Origin: an uncultured Amylibacter sp.
GTDB lineage: Bacteria; Pseudomonadota; Alphaproteobacteria; Rhodobacterales; Rhodobacteraceae
Reading direction: 5' to 3'
Length of the DNA: 64,000 nucleotides
NCBI GenBank assembly: GCA_943846615.1
Contig: OX044354.1
Coordinates: forward strand, 1,939,001-2,003,000
In this document: piece after piece, positions 44,657-53,362 of the stretch
Layout of the letters: every line of letters starts with the position of its first letter
How positions within the stretch are numbered: position 1 is the first letter of the stretch
Made by a program: the position numbers and the translations under genes
The notes under the pieces: generated by a model
Databases searched by the model: none
What the model saw: only the letters and a program-made list of their open reading frames with translations
Told to the model about the DNA's origin: nothing

Positions 44657-45907
44657 CTAATGTAGATTTGGTTGGGCGCCGACGCCTTTTTCATCAATGA
44701 TGTTGCCACGCATGAAACGATCAAGTCGGAAATCTGTGGCGTGTTCATGTGGCGTGTCGGTGGCCAGTAGGTGGGCGTAGCAGTAGCCCGATGCTGGGGT
44801 TGCCTTGAACCCGCCGTAACACCAGCCACCGTTGAAATAGAGGCCGTCGATGTGGGTTTTATCGATGAAGGGTGATCCATCCATCGACATATCCATGACG
44901 CCGCCCCACATGCGCAAAACACGTGCACGCCCGACCATGGGCATGATGGACATAGCGCCTGCGCAGACATCTTCGACCACGGGCATGCCGCCGCGTTGGG
45001 CGTAGGTGTTGTAACCGTCGATATCACCGCCAAAGACCAAGCCGCCCTTGTCCGATTGAGATATGTAAAGGTGGCCCGCGCCGTAGGTGACGACGCCGGG
45101 GATGGTTGGTTTTAGGCCTTCGGATACGAAGGCCTGAAGGACGTGACTTTCGATTGGTAATCGCATGCCTGCGTGGGCCATGACGCGGCTGGATGAACCC
45201 GCGACGCAGACGGCGGTTTTATTGGCCTTGATCGGGCCGCGGGATGTTTCAACGCCGATGCATTTGCCGTTTTTGATTTGGAAACCTGTGACTTCGCAAT
45301 TCTGAATGATGTCGACGCCGTGTTGATCGGCGGATCGCGCGAAACCCCATGCGACGGCGTCGTGGCGTGCAGTGCCGGCGCGGCGTTGTAATAACCCCGC
45401 TTTGATCGGGAAGCGTTCGTCATCGAATTTCAGGAAGGGGCACATTTTTTGAATGGCGTCGCGATCCAGTAATTCGGCGTCTGCGCCAGACATCAACATG
45501 GCGTTGCCACGGCGTGCATAGTCATCGCGTTGACCATCGGAATGGGCCAAGTTGAGGATGCCGCGTTGTGACATCATAGCGTTGTAGTTGAGATCCTGTT
45601 CCAGACCTTCCCAAAGTTTGACAGACATTTCGTAAAACGGTTGGTTGCCGTCGAGCAGGTAGTTTGAGCGCACGATGGTGGTGTTGCGCCCGATGTTGCC
45701 TGATCCGATCCAGCCACGTTCCAGCACAGCGATGTTTTTACCCTTAAACACCTTGGCCAGATAATGCGCCGTAGCCAATCCGTGACCGCCGCCGCCAACG
45801 ATGATGTAATCGTAGGATTTTTTCGGTTCGGGTTCGCGCCAAACGGGTTTCCATGATTTGTTGCCTGTGAGGCCCTGTTTTAGGATGCTGAGTGCCGAGT
45901 AACGCAT
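44657..45907 (-). CDS. soxB: Sarcosine oxidase beta subunit
   Basis: A 416-aa DAO-family flavoprotein, the catalytic subunit that oxidises sarcosine (FAD, with covalently held FMN at the interface with alpha). The FAD motif YDYIIVGGGGHGLATAHYLA and the following GSGNIGRNTTIVRSNYL are typical. The C-terminal FNGGWCYGGFKATPASGYC closes the FAD site. I start at 45907 (MRYSALSILKQGLTGN), with AAGGAAC eight bases upstream; the frame to 45973 adds non-homologous residues. It leads the soxBDAG operon. Confidence 0.95.
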   Translation of the reverse strand: MRYSALSILKQGLTGNKSWKPVWREPEPKKSYDYIIVGGGGHGLATAHYLAKVFKGKNIAVLERGWIGSGNIGRNTTIVRSNYLLDGNQPFYEMSVKLWEGLEQDLNYNAMMSQRGILNLAHSDGQRDDYARRGNAMLMSGADAELLDRDAIQKMCPFLKFDDERFPIKAGLLQRRAGTARHDAVAWGFARSADQHGVDIIQNCEVTGFQIKNGKCIGVETSRGPIKANKTAVCVAGSSSRVMAHAGMRLPIESHVLQAFVSEGLKPTIPGVVTYGAGHLYISQSDKGGLVFGGDIDGYNTYAQRGGMPVVEDVCAGAMSIMPMVGRARVLRMWGGVMDMSMDGSPFIDKTHIDGLYFNGGWCYGGFKATPASGYCYAHLLATDTPHEHATDFRLDRFMRGNIIDEKGVGAQPNLH

Positions 45908-45960
45908 TTTATGTTCCTTCTGTGATTTCAGCATGAAACATAATTGGGTGGCGGGGATAT

Positions 45961-45981
45961 AAAAAAACGACATTTATGTCG
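45961..45981 (-). terminator. Short hairpin with T7 tail (minus strand) between the regulator gene and soxB
   Basis: Read on the minus strand, CGACA-TAAA-TGTCG (45968-45981 on plus) is followed by seven T (45961-45967 on plus). It lies after the response regulator stop (46022) and before soxB, so it could separate the two transcripts. The stem is only 5-6 pairs, so confidence is moderate. Confidence 0.5.
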
Positions 45982-46021
45982 GGAATTTTATAAGGGTGCT
46001 GATTTATCCAGCGCGGTTATT

Positions 46022-46639
46022 TTATTCGAGGTTTAAGTCATTTGCGATTTTTGCCAGTGCAATCGCATTGCCGCCGCCTGTTTTATCGCGGATCGACGAA
46101 CGGTGACTCTCGATTGTGCGCACGGATAGGTTTAGGTGGTTTGCGATTTCTTTGTTTGTCATGCCTTTTGCGATACGAGCCAGAACGTCGCGTTCCCGTT
46201 TGGTCAAGCCGAAATCCTGAATGGGTGGTGCTTCTGAGGCTTTGGCGCTGACGCCTGGACCGAAGTACCGACCGCCTTGTGCAACGCGGCAAATCGCATT
46301 GACCATTTCGGGTTTTGAGACATCTTTGAGGACGAAGCCCTTGGCACCGAGAGCGACGGCTTTGGTGACGTATTCGGGGTCGTCATAGACAGATAGGAAG
46401 ATGATTTTTGCGGTGTCGTTTGTGGATAGGATTTTGGTGGCGGCATCCAGCCCGTTCATAACGGGCATAGAGATGTCGGTGAGTAGGATGTCGGGCTTGT
46501 GCTGCTCATATAAATCAACAGCTTCGGCACCATTTCGGCCTTCGGCGATGATTTCGAATCTATCGTGATCCTGTAGGCGCGCGCGAATACCTTCACGTAG
46601 GATGTCGTGATCGTCGACGATGACCAGTTTAATTTTCAT
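46022..46639 (-). CDS. NarL/LuxR-type response regulator
   Basis: A 205-aa regulator. The receiver domain has the acidic pair VDDHD at 9-12 and the phosphorylation site D55 in LLTDISMPVMNG, with the late lysine in AKGFVLKDVSK. The LuxR-type HTH (LTKRERDVLARIAKGMTNKE, then VRTIESHRSSIRDKTG) closes the protein. Start at 46639 (MKIKLVIVDDHD), with AAGGGGGAATT upstream. It is downstream of and co-directional with the Cache kinase gene, its partner. Confidence 0.93.
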   Translation of the reverse strand: MKIKLVIVDDHDILREGIRARLQDHDRFEIIAEGRNGAEAVDLYEQHKPDILLTDISMPVMNGLDAATKILSTNDTAKIIFLSVYDDPEYVTKAVALGAKGFVLKDVSKPEMVNAICRVAQGGRYFGPGVSAKASEAPPIQDFGLTKRERDVLARIAKGMTNKEIANHLNLSVRTIESHRSSIRDKTGGGNAIALAKIANDLNLE

Positions 46640-46666
46640 AATTCCCCCTTTGCGAGCCATATCATA

Positions 46667-48010
46667 TTATTGGATCGGCATCGCCACCTTAATTTTAGTA
46701 CCCGCATTGGGGCGTGATGATATGACAAGTTTCCCCCCGAAACTGTCGATACGTTCCTGCATGTTGCGCAGTCCCAAGCCTAAACCGCGGACAGGATTTT
46801 TTTGATCAAAACCGATGCCGTCATCGGTGATTTCCAAATGCACATGACGGCGTGTCGTTGTCAGGCTCATGGTGACCTGTCTGGCCTGTGCGTATTTGGT
46901 GATGTTTGTTAGCGCCTCTTGAGCGATGCGGTACATGGCTGTTTTGCTGTCGTCGTGCAACAGATCGCCAATGGCCACAGTGTCAATTGTAGTGGTGATG
47001 CCAGTGTCGCGTTCGAAATCATGACCAAGGGTGCGGATCGCGGCGGCGAGGCCGACGTCGTCCAACACCGTAGGGCGCAAGAAAAGAGAGATGCGACGCA
47101 CCTCTTTGATGGCGGCATCCATGGATTGCATGGCAGCCTGAGCGGTTTGGTTGATTTTCGATGCGGGTTTTGAGAGGCCAAGTGCCGCTTCTAGGGAATA
47201 ACGGGCGCTGACCAGATATTGTGAAATGCCGTCATGGAGTTCCTGTGAAATGCGTTTGCGGTTGCTTTCTTGGATGTCGACAAGGCGGGTGTTTAGGCGG
47301 CGTAGTTCGGCATCCGCGAGGCGTTTTTGGGTGAATTGGAATATCCACATTACAAGAGCGGTTGCCATTAGGGCGCAGATCGCGAGCAGCGCGATATCGC
47401 GTTTTGTTTTGGTAAATCCGTCCTGCATTTCAGTGTTGATTGCGGCAACTTCGCGTTCGACGTCGTCAAGATAAATACCCGTGCCTAAAACCCAATCCCA
47501 ACGTTCGAAATATTTAGCGTGGTTGAGTTTTGGCACGTATTCCTTGGTCGATGGTTTTTGCCATGTAAAGGTATAGAATTCCTGTTCGTCCTTGGCGGAC
47601 TGGATCAAATTTTTAATTACGGGAATGCCGTCTTTGTTGACTAATCCTCCCCAGTTTTTGCCCTGCATAAATGAGAGACGCGGTTCGACGATTGCGGTGC
47701 CGTTGCCATCGTAGACGAAGAAATATTGATCCTCGTTGGCTGACATTTCGCGTAGGATTTCCATTGCCTCTGTTTGGGCCTGACGTTTGGTTTTTAGGAA
47801 TGAGTTGTATGAGGGTTCGATCGCCTTTTGTGCCAGCGAGAGGTAGTTGCGCAATTCTTGTTTCTTCTCGGCCAGTATTACCGCGTCCATAGTTTGGCGT
47901 TGGGAGCTGATCAGTTGGCTGGATCGGGCATCCAATACCCACAGCGTCGCCAGCGTGATCAACATGATAGGGATCAGTGTTAGGAATAGTAATTTGGTCC
48001 GATAGGACAT
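46667..48010 (-). CDS. Membrane histidine kinase with Cache sensor (HisKA_3 type)
   Basis: A 447-aa sensor kinase. The first membrane segment is at about 7-27 (LLFLTLIPIMLITLATLWVL). Next is a periplasmic single Cache domain (NEDQYFFVYDGNGTAIVEP, then WDWVLGTGIYLDDVEREV), a second membrane segment near 205-225, and the dimerisation box ESNRKRISQELHDGISQYLV with the phosphorylated histidine near residue 258. The HATPase domain has NITKYAQA, DDGIGFD and GLGLRNMQERI. Cache domains of this kind sense small organic acids. It is divergent from the TRAP transporter genes, which makes their control by this pair likely. Confidence 0.93.
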   Translation of the reverse strand: MSYRTKLLFLTLIPIMLITLATLWVLDARSSQLISSQRQTMDAVILAEKKQELRNYLSLAQKAIEPSYNSFLKTKRQAQTEAMEILREMSANEDQYFFVYDGNGTAIVEPRLSFMQGKNWGGLVNKDGIPVIKNLIQSAKDEQEFYTFTWQKPSTKEYVPKLNHAKYFERWDWVLGTGIYLDDVEREVAAINTEMQDGFTKTKRDIALLAICALMATALVMWIFQFTQKRLADAELRRLNTRLVDIQESNRKRISQELHDGISQYLVSARYSLEAALGLSKPASKINQTAQAAMQSMDAAIKEVRRISLFLRPTVLDDVGLAAAIRTLGHDFERDTGITTTIDTVAIGDLLHDDSKTAMYRIAQEALTNITKYAQARQVTMSLTTTRRHVHLEITDDGIGFDQKNPVRGLGLGLRNMQERIDSFGGKLVISSRPNAGTKIKVAMPIQ

Positions 48011-48199
48011 GAAAAACCCATTTTTGGTGCCAGCCGCATGATTTGTAACCCCATAAGGCAGATTATGGAAATTATATTGCGTAATACTACGGATGAACTG
48101 AATTAAGAATCAGTGTTTTATAATTCCACGACCGATTCACATCGAATCACAGGGCCTACAGAAAGTGTGCCTTGATTAGTCTATTATGGGAGGAATTTA

Positions 48200-49282
48200 A
48201 TGGAACGTCGTAAGTTTCTAACGGGCGCCGCAGTTGCTGGTGCCGCTACTACATTGGCAGCACCATCTGTTGCACAATCGAAAATCGAAATGGCCATTGT
48301 TGCAACATGGCCGCGTGATTTCCCAGGTCTGGGTTTGCCTGCACAGCGTTTAGCTGCTCGCATTCAAGAATTGACCGAAGGTGAAATCCAAGTGACCTAC
48401 TACGCCGCTGGCGAAAAAGTTGGTGCATTCGATTCATTTGACGAAGTTGCTTCTGGTAACAGCCAAGCATACATCGGCGCTGAATACTACTGGAAGGGTA
48501 AGCACCCTGGCTTCGCACCATTCACAGCCATTCCGTTTGGTTTGACTGCCGGTGAAATGGACGCGTGGACAAAATATGCTGGCGGCCAAGAGCTGTGGGA
48601 TGAATTGTCAGGCGAATTTGGTCTGAAAGCATTTGCGATGGGTAACACCGGCGTTCAAATGGGCGGTTGGTTCAACAAAGAAATCAACTCTGCTGAAGAC
48701 CTACAAGGTTTGAAAATGCGTATCCCTGGTTTGGGCGGCGATGTTTTGGCCAAATTGGGTGGTTCACCAATTTCTGTTCCAGGTGGTCAAATTTATGAAA
48801 ACCTTGTTTCTGGCGCAATCGACGCGACAGAGTGGGTTGGTCCATATAATGACTACTTCATGAAGTTCTACGAAGCTGCGAAGTACTACTACTTCCCAGG
48901 TATGCACGAGCCAGGTTCACAGTTGGCATTGGGTATGAACGCATCATGGTGGGGAAGCTTGTCTTCAACACACCAAGCGATCATCCAAGCAGCTTGTAAC
49001 GAAGAGAATGCACGTACATTGGCAGAAACAAACGCCAACAACGGTGAATTCTTGAACAAATTGATTAACGATCACGGCGTTCAGTTGCGTGAATTCAACG
49101 ATGATATCTATGATTCATTCGGTGAAGCTGCGTCAGAAGTTATCGACGAAGCACGTGATCATTCAGCGTTGTCTGCGAAAATCTTCGACAGCCACCTGAA
49201 AGCACGTTCTGAAATCGGTGCATGGACTGCATTATCAGATACAGCATACGTCAACAAACGTAACAACGTATTGAACCGTTAA
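48200..49282 (+). CDS. TRAP transporter solute-binding protein, TakP-like (DctP family)
   Basis: A 360-aa periplasmic binding protein with a twin-arginine-type leader (MERRKFLTGAAVAGAATTLAAPSVAQ). The core NTGVQMGGWFNKEINSAEDL, LKMRIPGLGGDVLAKLGG and GAIDATEWVGPYNDYFMKFY match TakP of Rhodobacter sphaeroides, which binds 2-oxo acids, and its lactate-binding relatives. The arginine in LKMRIPG should contact the substrate carboxylate. GGGAGGAATTTA gives a strong ribosome binding site. A terminator-like hairpin separates it from the membrane subunits. The substrate is probably a small carboxylate but is not proven. Confidence 0.9.
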   Translation: MERRKFLTGAAVAGAATTLAAPSVAQSKIEMAIVATWPRDFPGLGLPAQRLAARIQELTEGEIQVTYYAAGEKVGAFDSFDEVASGNSQAYIGAEYYWKGKHPGFAPFTAIPFGLTAGEMDAWTKYAGGQELWDELSGEFGLKAFAMGNTGVQMGGWFNKEINSAEDLQGLKMRIPGLGGDVLAKLGGSPISVPGGQIYENLVSGAIDATEWVGPYNDYFMKFYEAAKYYYFPGMHEPGSQLALGMNASWWGSLSSTHQAIIQAACNEENARTLAETNANNGEFLNKLINDHGVQLREFNDDIYDSFGEAASEVIDEARDHSALSAKIFDSHLKARSEIGAWTALSDTAYVNKRNNVLNR

Positions 49283-49296
49283 TCGGTTTTATATTC

Positions 49297-49332
49297 GGGC
49301 CAAGGCGGGCAACTGCCTTGGCCCAATTTTTT
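49297..49332 (+). terminator. Terminator/attenuator between the binding protein and membrane subunits
   Basis: GGGCCAAGGC and GCCTTGGCCC form a perfect 10-pair stem around an 8-base loop, followed by AATTTTTTAA. Its place inside the operon, 14 bases after the binding protein stop, would let most transcripts end here and keep the binding protein in excess over the membrane subunits. Confidence 0.88.
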
Positions 49333-49345
49333 AAGGGAGAGAACG

Positions 49346-50329
49346 ATGGCTTCGACGACAGTCCAAAAGGGGAATGGTTTGTTTTCAAATCCTTTGTTTA
49401 TAAGGTCTCTGGGGTGGGCAAACCTGTGGGTTATGTTCGCGTTTCTGTTTAACAATTTTGCGACATTCTGGGCGGGATTACCGGGTGCATCAATGTCGAA
49501 TGGCATTGTCGGTATACTGCAATTGTTGCTGTACCCCGCGGCGGTGATTTTGGCGGTGATGTGGACGATGAAACGTGCCGATACCACGTTGCGCACCGAC
49601 AGTAAGCGTATTTCAGATATGAATGCGTTTTTCATTCGGGCGGCGTTTTGGGCCGTGGTTTTATTGGGTTGTGTAGACAGTGTTATCGCGTTCATGCGCG
49701 TCGAGGGTATTTTAGACAATGTTGTTGGTACCGAAATGGATAAAAATCTGGGGCGGTCGCATTTCCGTGGGCCATATGTGCATGTGCCATTGATGATTTT
49801 GGGTGTGTTGATTGCAACACGGACGAAAACACTGGGTTTCCATTGGTTGGCGTTGCTGATTGTGGTGGCCGAGTTATTCATCGTTATTTTGCGTTTCATC
49901 TTTTCCTACGAGCAGGCATTTATGTCTGATTTGGTGCGGTTCTGGTATGGTGCGCTGTTCTTGTTTGCGTCGGCGCATACGTTATTGGAAGAGGGGCATG
50001 TGCGGGTTGATATTATCTATGCGGGCCTGAAACGCCGTGCGCAGGGTCGTGTGAATGCCATTGGAACCATCTGCCTGGGGATCACGTTGTGTTGGATGAT
50101 TATCCTGACCGGTATGTGGCAAAAGACATCGATTATTAACAGCCCCGTTTTGAATTTTGAAACCACGCAATCTGGTTTTGGGTTGTATTTGAAATACATG
50201 ATGGCCGCGTTTTTGGGGATGTTCGCCGTGTCGATGATGATCCAATTCGTCAGCTATCTGATGGGGGCCGTCGCGGATTATCGCGGCGAAGAAGGTAAAT
50301 ACGTGCCAAGCGGCGCAGGAGAGCACTAA
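49346..50329 (+). CDS. TRAP transporter small permease subunit, extended (DctQ family)
   Basis: A 327-aa membrane protein with about eight hydrophobic segments. Usual DctQ subunits have about 160-200 aa and four. The C-terminal half (about 170-327, with VRFWYGALFLFASAHTLLEE and HVRVDIIYAGLKRRAQGRVN) carries the DctQ pattern. The N-terminal half adds four more segments, with a soluble loop around RVEGILDNVVGTEMDKNL. It precedes the large permease with a one-base overlap (TAATG). Confidence 0.85.
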   Translation: MASTTVQKGNGLFSNPLFIRSLGWANLWVMFAFLFNNFATFWAGLPGASMSNGIVGILQLLLYPAAVILAVMWTMKRADTTLRTDSKRISDMNAFFIRAAFWAVVLLGCVDSVIAFMRVEGILDNVVGTEMDKNLGRSHFRGPYVHVPLMILGVLIATRTKTLGFHWLALLIVVAELFIVILRFIFSYEQAFMSDLVRFWYGALFLFASAHTLLEEGHVRVDIIYAGLKRRAQGRVNAIGTICLGITLCWMIILTGMWQKTSIINSPVLNFETTQSGFGLYLKYMMAAFLGMFAVSMMIQFVSYLMGAVADYRGEEGKYVPSGAGEH

Positions 50330-52971
50330 TGGAACTGTTTTTTCTACTATTATTAATTGTTTTGATGGCGGTCGCGTTGGGGTCTGGTTACCCTGTGGCC
50401 TTTGCTTTGCCTGGGGCATCTATAATCACATTAATGCTGGCTGGCGTTACGGGTTATGTCCTGACGGGCGATCAAGGTGCCTATTTTAGCCAAGGGAATG
50501 CCTGGACGTGGTCCAGTTCCAGTACAGCGAATTTAAGGGGAACCTACTGGGAACCTGAACGCGATACGCTGATCGCCATTCCATTGTTTATTTTTATGGG
50601 GATTATGTTGCAGCGATCTAAAATCGCGGAAGATCTGTTGTTGACCATGGCGAACCTATTTGGCCCTGTGCGCGGAGGTTTGGGGATTTCGGTTGTTTTC
50701 GTTGGGGCATTGTTGGCCGCGACAACGGGAATTGTGGGGGCGACTGTTGTTGCGATGGGTTTGATTTCATTGCCAGCGATGTTGCGTAACAATTATTCAC
50801 AGCCATTAGCGACAGGCACGATTGCCGCATCCGGTACGTTGGGACAGATTATTCCGCCATCGATCGTTTTGATCATTTTGGCAGATCAGCTGGCGTCAGC
50901 CGCTGACCAAGGGTCGTCGATCCGCAAGGCGTTGCACAAGGCGACGACGGGTGAAATTTCAATGCCATCGACGTTTGATGTAACATCCACATCTGCGGGC
51001 GAGATGTTTTTAGGTGCGTTTATTCCGGGCTTGGTTCTGGTTGGCCTGTACATGTTGTACATTTTGGTCTTCGCGTTTTTGCGCCCATCTGCCGCGCCAG
51101 CCGTGCCGTATACGGGTAAGTATGATCGCGCGTTTGCAGGCAAGGTCTTTGTGTCGTTGGTGCCACCATTGTTCCTGATCTTCTTGGTTTTGGGTTCGAT
51201 TATGTCGGGTGTTGCCACGGTGAACCAAGCGGGCGCGATTGGTGCCGCTGGTGCATTGGTTATGTCTGGTTATCGTTTAACGGATGGGCAAAAGGGGAGT
51301 TATCATCCTGCGATTTTAGCGATTGTTAGTTTGGTTGCCATTGGGTTCATCTTGGCAAATTTCGACACCAATATTAAGGGGATTGATTCAACCCGTGATG
51401 CCATCGGCGTTGCATTGGCGGTGATTGCCACAATCGGTTTGCTGATCAGTTTGGGTTGGAGCGGATATCGCGCCTTGAAGATTGAAAACACGTTGGAAGG
51501 TGTGATGATGGAAACCGCCAAGGCAACGGCGTTGGTGTTTATCATTCTGCTGGGTGCCGCGATCCTGACAGGGGCATTTCGTGCCTTTGGTGGCGAACAT
51601 TTGGTGAAGGAATTCTTGGACAGTTTGGCGGGTGGTTTCTGGTCAAAATTTATCATCGTTATGGCAGTGATTTTCGTGCTCGGATTCTTCCTTGATTTCA
51701 TTGAGATCGCTGTTGTGGTGGTGCCGATTGTTGCGCCGATTTTATTGGCGGATCCGGGTGCGAATGTGACCGCAGTATGGTTAGGTGTGATGATTGGTTT
51801 GAATATCCAGACATCATTTCTAACACCCCCCTTTGGTTTTGCGCTGTTCTATTTGCGTGGGATTGCGCCAAAGGCTGTGAAAACGATCAATATGTATAAG
51901 GGTGTGATCCCGTTTATTGCGTTGCAAATTTTGGCGATGGTGATCGTGGCGAATTCGCCAAGTTTGGTGAATTACCTGCCGAACCGCGTGGCGTTGTTGT
52001 CCGAAAACTCGCCGCCGCCGCGTAACCCGCAGCTGGCCTATTGTGTGGATCAATATGTGTCTAATCAGATTGCTGTGAATGGTGATGCGATTGTCGGTGG
52101 CGTTGAAGCAGCGCGTCAGATTGACCTAAGCATCCTGCCCAAGAAACTGGCGCAGAGCACATCAAAGAGTTTTGACAATGTATCTTTGGCAATTACGCAA
52201 TTGCGCGATGCCGAAGCGGTTTCTGAACAGTTGGCTGTGGCCAGTGACACATTCCGCCCATTGCATCAATCTGTACGTGCGATTGAACGCAATATTCGTC
52301 AGATGGATAAAGAGATCAAACATCTGAATGATGAGATCAAAGGTGGCGACGTTGATGTTGCCGAATTGGAACATGAGATCGCAGAAATCGAAGCCGAGAA
52401 AGCGAAAGCGATTGCGTCGATCCCTGCGGATTGGGTGGAAAAGCTGGCTGCGTTTCGTGAGTTGCAAAAGCAAGAAAAGACTGCGTATCAGAAATATTCG
52501 CGATCAGCGCAGGGTGCATATCAGCCTGTTGCAGCTGCGAATTTGGTGCTAGAGGGCAATGCTGCGTTTGCTGCGCTGGAGGCTGATCTGATGGCGACCA
52601 AGGCGGCTGTCGAGGCGAATGAACCTGCGGATATGGTTGATCCATTGGCGGCGTTGGGTAAGCAATTTAGTGCGGTGTCTGGAACGGATGCAATCAAATC
52701 TGCGATTTCCAAAGCAAGACGCGCATTGAAATCCCGTAATCCTGATAAAGAGAAGGCGCAGAACAATTTGGATAGGGCAATTGCCGAATACAAATCCCAA
52801 GTTGAATGGCGCGCAGCGGGCGAAACATCGATCCTGCCGAAACTGTCCGCGTATGAAAACACGATGCGTGACACCATCGGGATTCGCGATCAGGCCAAGT
52901 TAACGAAAACACAAGCGTTGTTCGTGGCGAAATGCCAATCAGATCATCGCGATGTTTCGTTGAACTTTTAA
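50329..52971 (+). CDS. TRAP transporter large permease subunit with C-terminal coiled-coil extension (DctM family)
   Basis: An 880-aa protein, about twice the usual DctM length. Residues about 1-570 hold the membrane part: IPLFIFMGIMLQRSKIAEDL, GATVVAMGLISLPAMLRNNY and GTLGQIIPPSIVLIILADQL in the first half, and LGFFLDFIEIAVVVVPIVAP and GLNIQTSFLTPPFGFALFYL in the second. A loop of about 40 polar residues (SAADQGSSIRKALHKATT...) follows ILADQL, and extra membrane helices sit in the middle. From about 575 to 880 the protein is soluble and largely coiled coil (RNIRQMDKEIKHLNDEIKGG, ELEHEIAEIEAEKAKAIASI). The function of this extension is unknown. Confidence 0.9.
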   Translation: MELFFLLLLIVLMAVALGSGYPVAFALPGASIITLMLAGVTGYVLTGDQGAYFSQGNAWTWSSSSTANLRGTYWEPERDTLIAIPLFIFMGIMLQRSKIAEDLLLTMANLFGPVRGGLGISVVFVGALLAATTGIVGATVVAMGLISLPAMLRNNYSQPLATGTIAASGTLGQIIPPSIVLIILADQLASAADQGSSIRKALHKATTGEISMPSTFDVTSTSAGEMFLGAFIPGLVLVGLYMLYILVFAFLRPSAAPAVPYTGKYDRAFAGKVFVSLVPPLFLIFLVLGSIMSGVATVNQAGAIGAAGALVMSGYRLTDGQKGSYHPAILAIVSLVAIGFILANFDTNIKGIDSTRDAIGVALAVIATIGLLISLGWSGYRALKIENTLEGVMMETAKATALVFIILLGAAILTGAFRAFGGEHLVKEFLDSLAGGFWSKFIIVMAVIFVLGFFLDFIEIAVVVVPIVAPILLADPGANVTAVWLGVMIGLNIQTSFLTPPFGFALFYLRGIAPKAVKTINMYKGVIPFIALQILAMVIVANSPSLVNYLPNRVALLSENSPPPRNPQLAYCVDQYVSNQIAVNGDAIVGGVEAARQIDLSILPKKLAQSTSKSFDNVSLAITQLRDAEAVSEQLAVASDTFRPLHQSVRAIERNIRQMDKEIKHLNDEIKGGDVDVAELEHEIAEIEAEKAKAIASIPADWVEKLAAFRELQKQEKTAYQKYSRSAQGAYQPVAAANLVLEGNAAFAALEADLMATKAAVEANEPADMVDPLAALGKQFSAVSGTDAIKSAISKARRALKSRNPDKEKAQNNLDRAIAEYKSQVEWRAAGETSILPKLSAYENTMRDTIGIRDQAKLTKTQALFVAKCQSDHRDVSLNF

Positions 52972-52976
52972 TATAA

Positions 52977-52998
52977 CCCAAGCGGGCGACCGCTTGGG
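52977..52998 (+). terminator. Hairpin after the TRAP operon
   Basis: CCCAAGCGG-GCGA-CCGCTTGGG forms a perfect 9-pair stem 5 bases after the dctM stop. Only a short CCTTTG follows, so termination may be partial or factor-assisted. Confidence 0.6.
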
Positions 52999-53120
52999 CC
53001 TTTGCGCGTTGAAAGAATTGGATTTTTGGACGTTTTGAAATGCGAAAAATTTTCTTGGGAAAAACTGCGAAAAAGCACTTGCATAAAATCGGTGAATATC
53101 GCAAAAGTCGCGTCACCAGT

Positions 53121-53196
53121 GCCCCTATAGCTCAGCTGGTAGAGCAACTGATTTGTAATCAGTAGGTCCGCGGTTCGAGTCCGTGTGGGGGCACCA
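53121..53196 (+). tRNA. tRNA-Thr (anticodon TGT), island insertion site
   Basis: A 76-base cloverleaf: acceptor GCCCCTA/TGGGGGC with A73 and encoded CCA, D arm with AGCTCAGCTGGTAGAGC, anticodon stem ACTGA/TCAGT around TTTGTAA (TGT), and a T arm with GGTTCGAGTCC. The last part of the gene (53178-53190) is repeated at 63376-63388, so this gene is the attachment site of the island to its right. Confidence 0.96.
53178..53190. repeat. attL core (13 bases, within tRNA-Thr)
   Basis: AGTCCGTGTGGGG in the T arm and acceptor stem of tRNA-Thr, identical to 63376-63388. Confidence 0.85.
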
Positions 53197-53307
53197 TTTC
53201 ATCAATCCAAACAAATCCAATGACATCCGATTAATCCCTGTTTATAAGGGTTATATTGATTTTTTTGTCCGATGCTGTCCAGCGTTGTTTTGTAGTATCC
53301 CACAAGA

Positions 53308-53360
53308 TTGGGGGTGGATTCTGGGGGTATCGTGATTTTGTGAAAATAGGATACCCCCAG
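53308..53360. promoter_or_regulatory. Integrase arm-type motifs and 11-base inverted repeat
   Basis: Two GGGGGT motifs 13 bases apart (53310 and 53323) are followed by the reverse complement of the second. CTGGGGGTATC (53321-53331) and GATACCCCCAG (53350-53360) form a perfect 11-base inverted repeat with an 18-base spacer, ending two bases before the integrase ATG. It probably binds integrase or an excision factor and could also repress the integrase gene. Confidence 0.65.
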
Positions 53361-53362
53361 CA

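Noticed and set aside
49279..49899. 206-aa minus-strand frame over the TRAP small subunit
   Set aside because: It is antisense to a clear membrane protein gene and its composition is a mirror of it.
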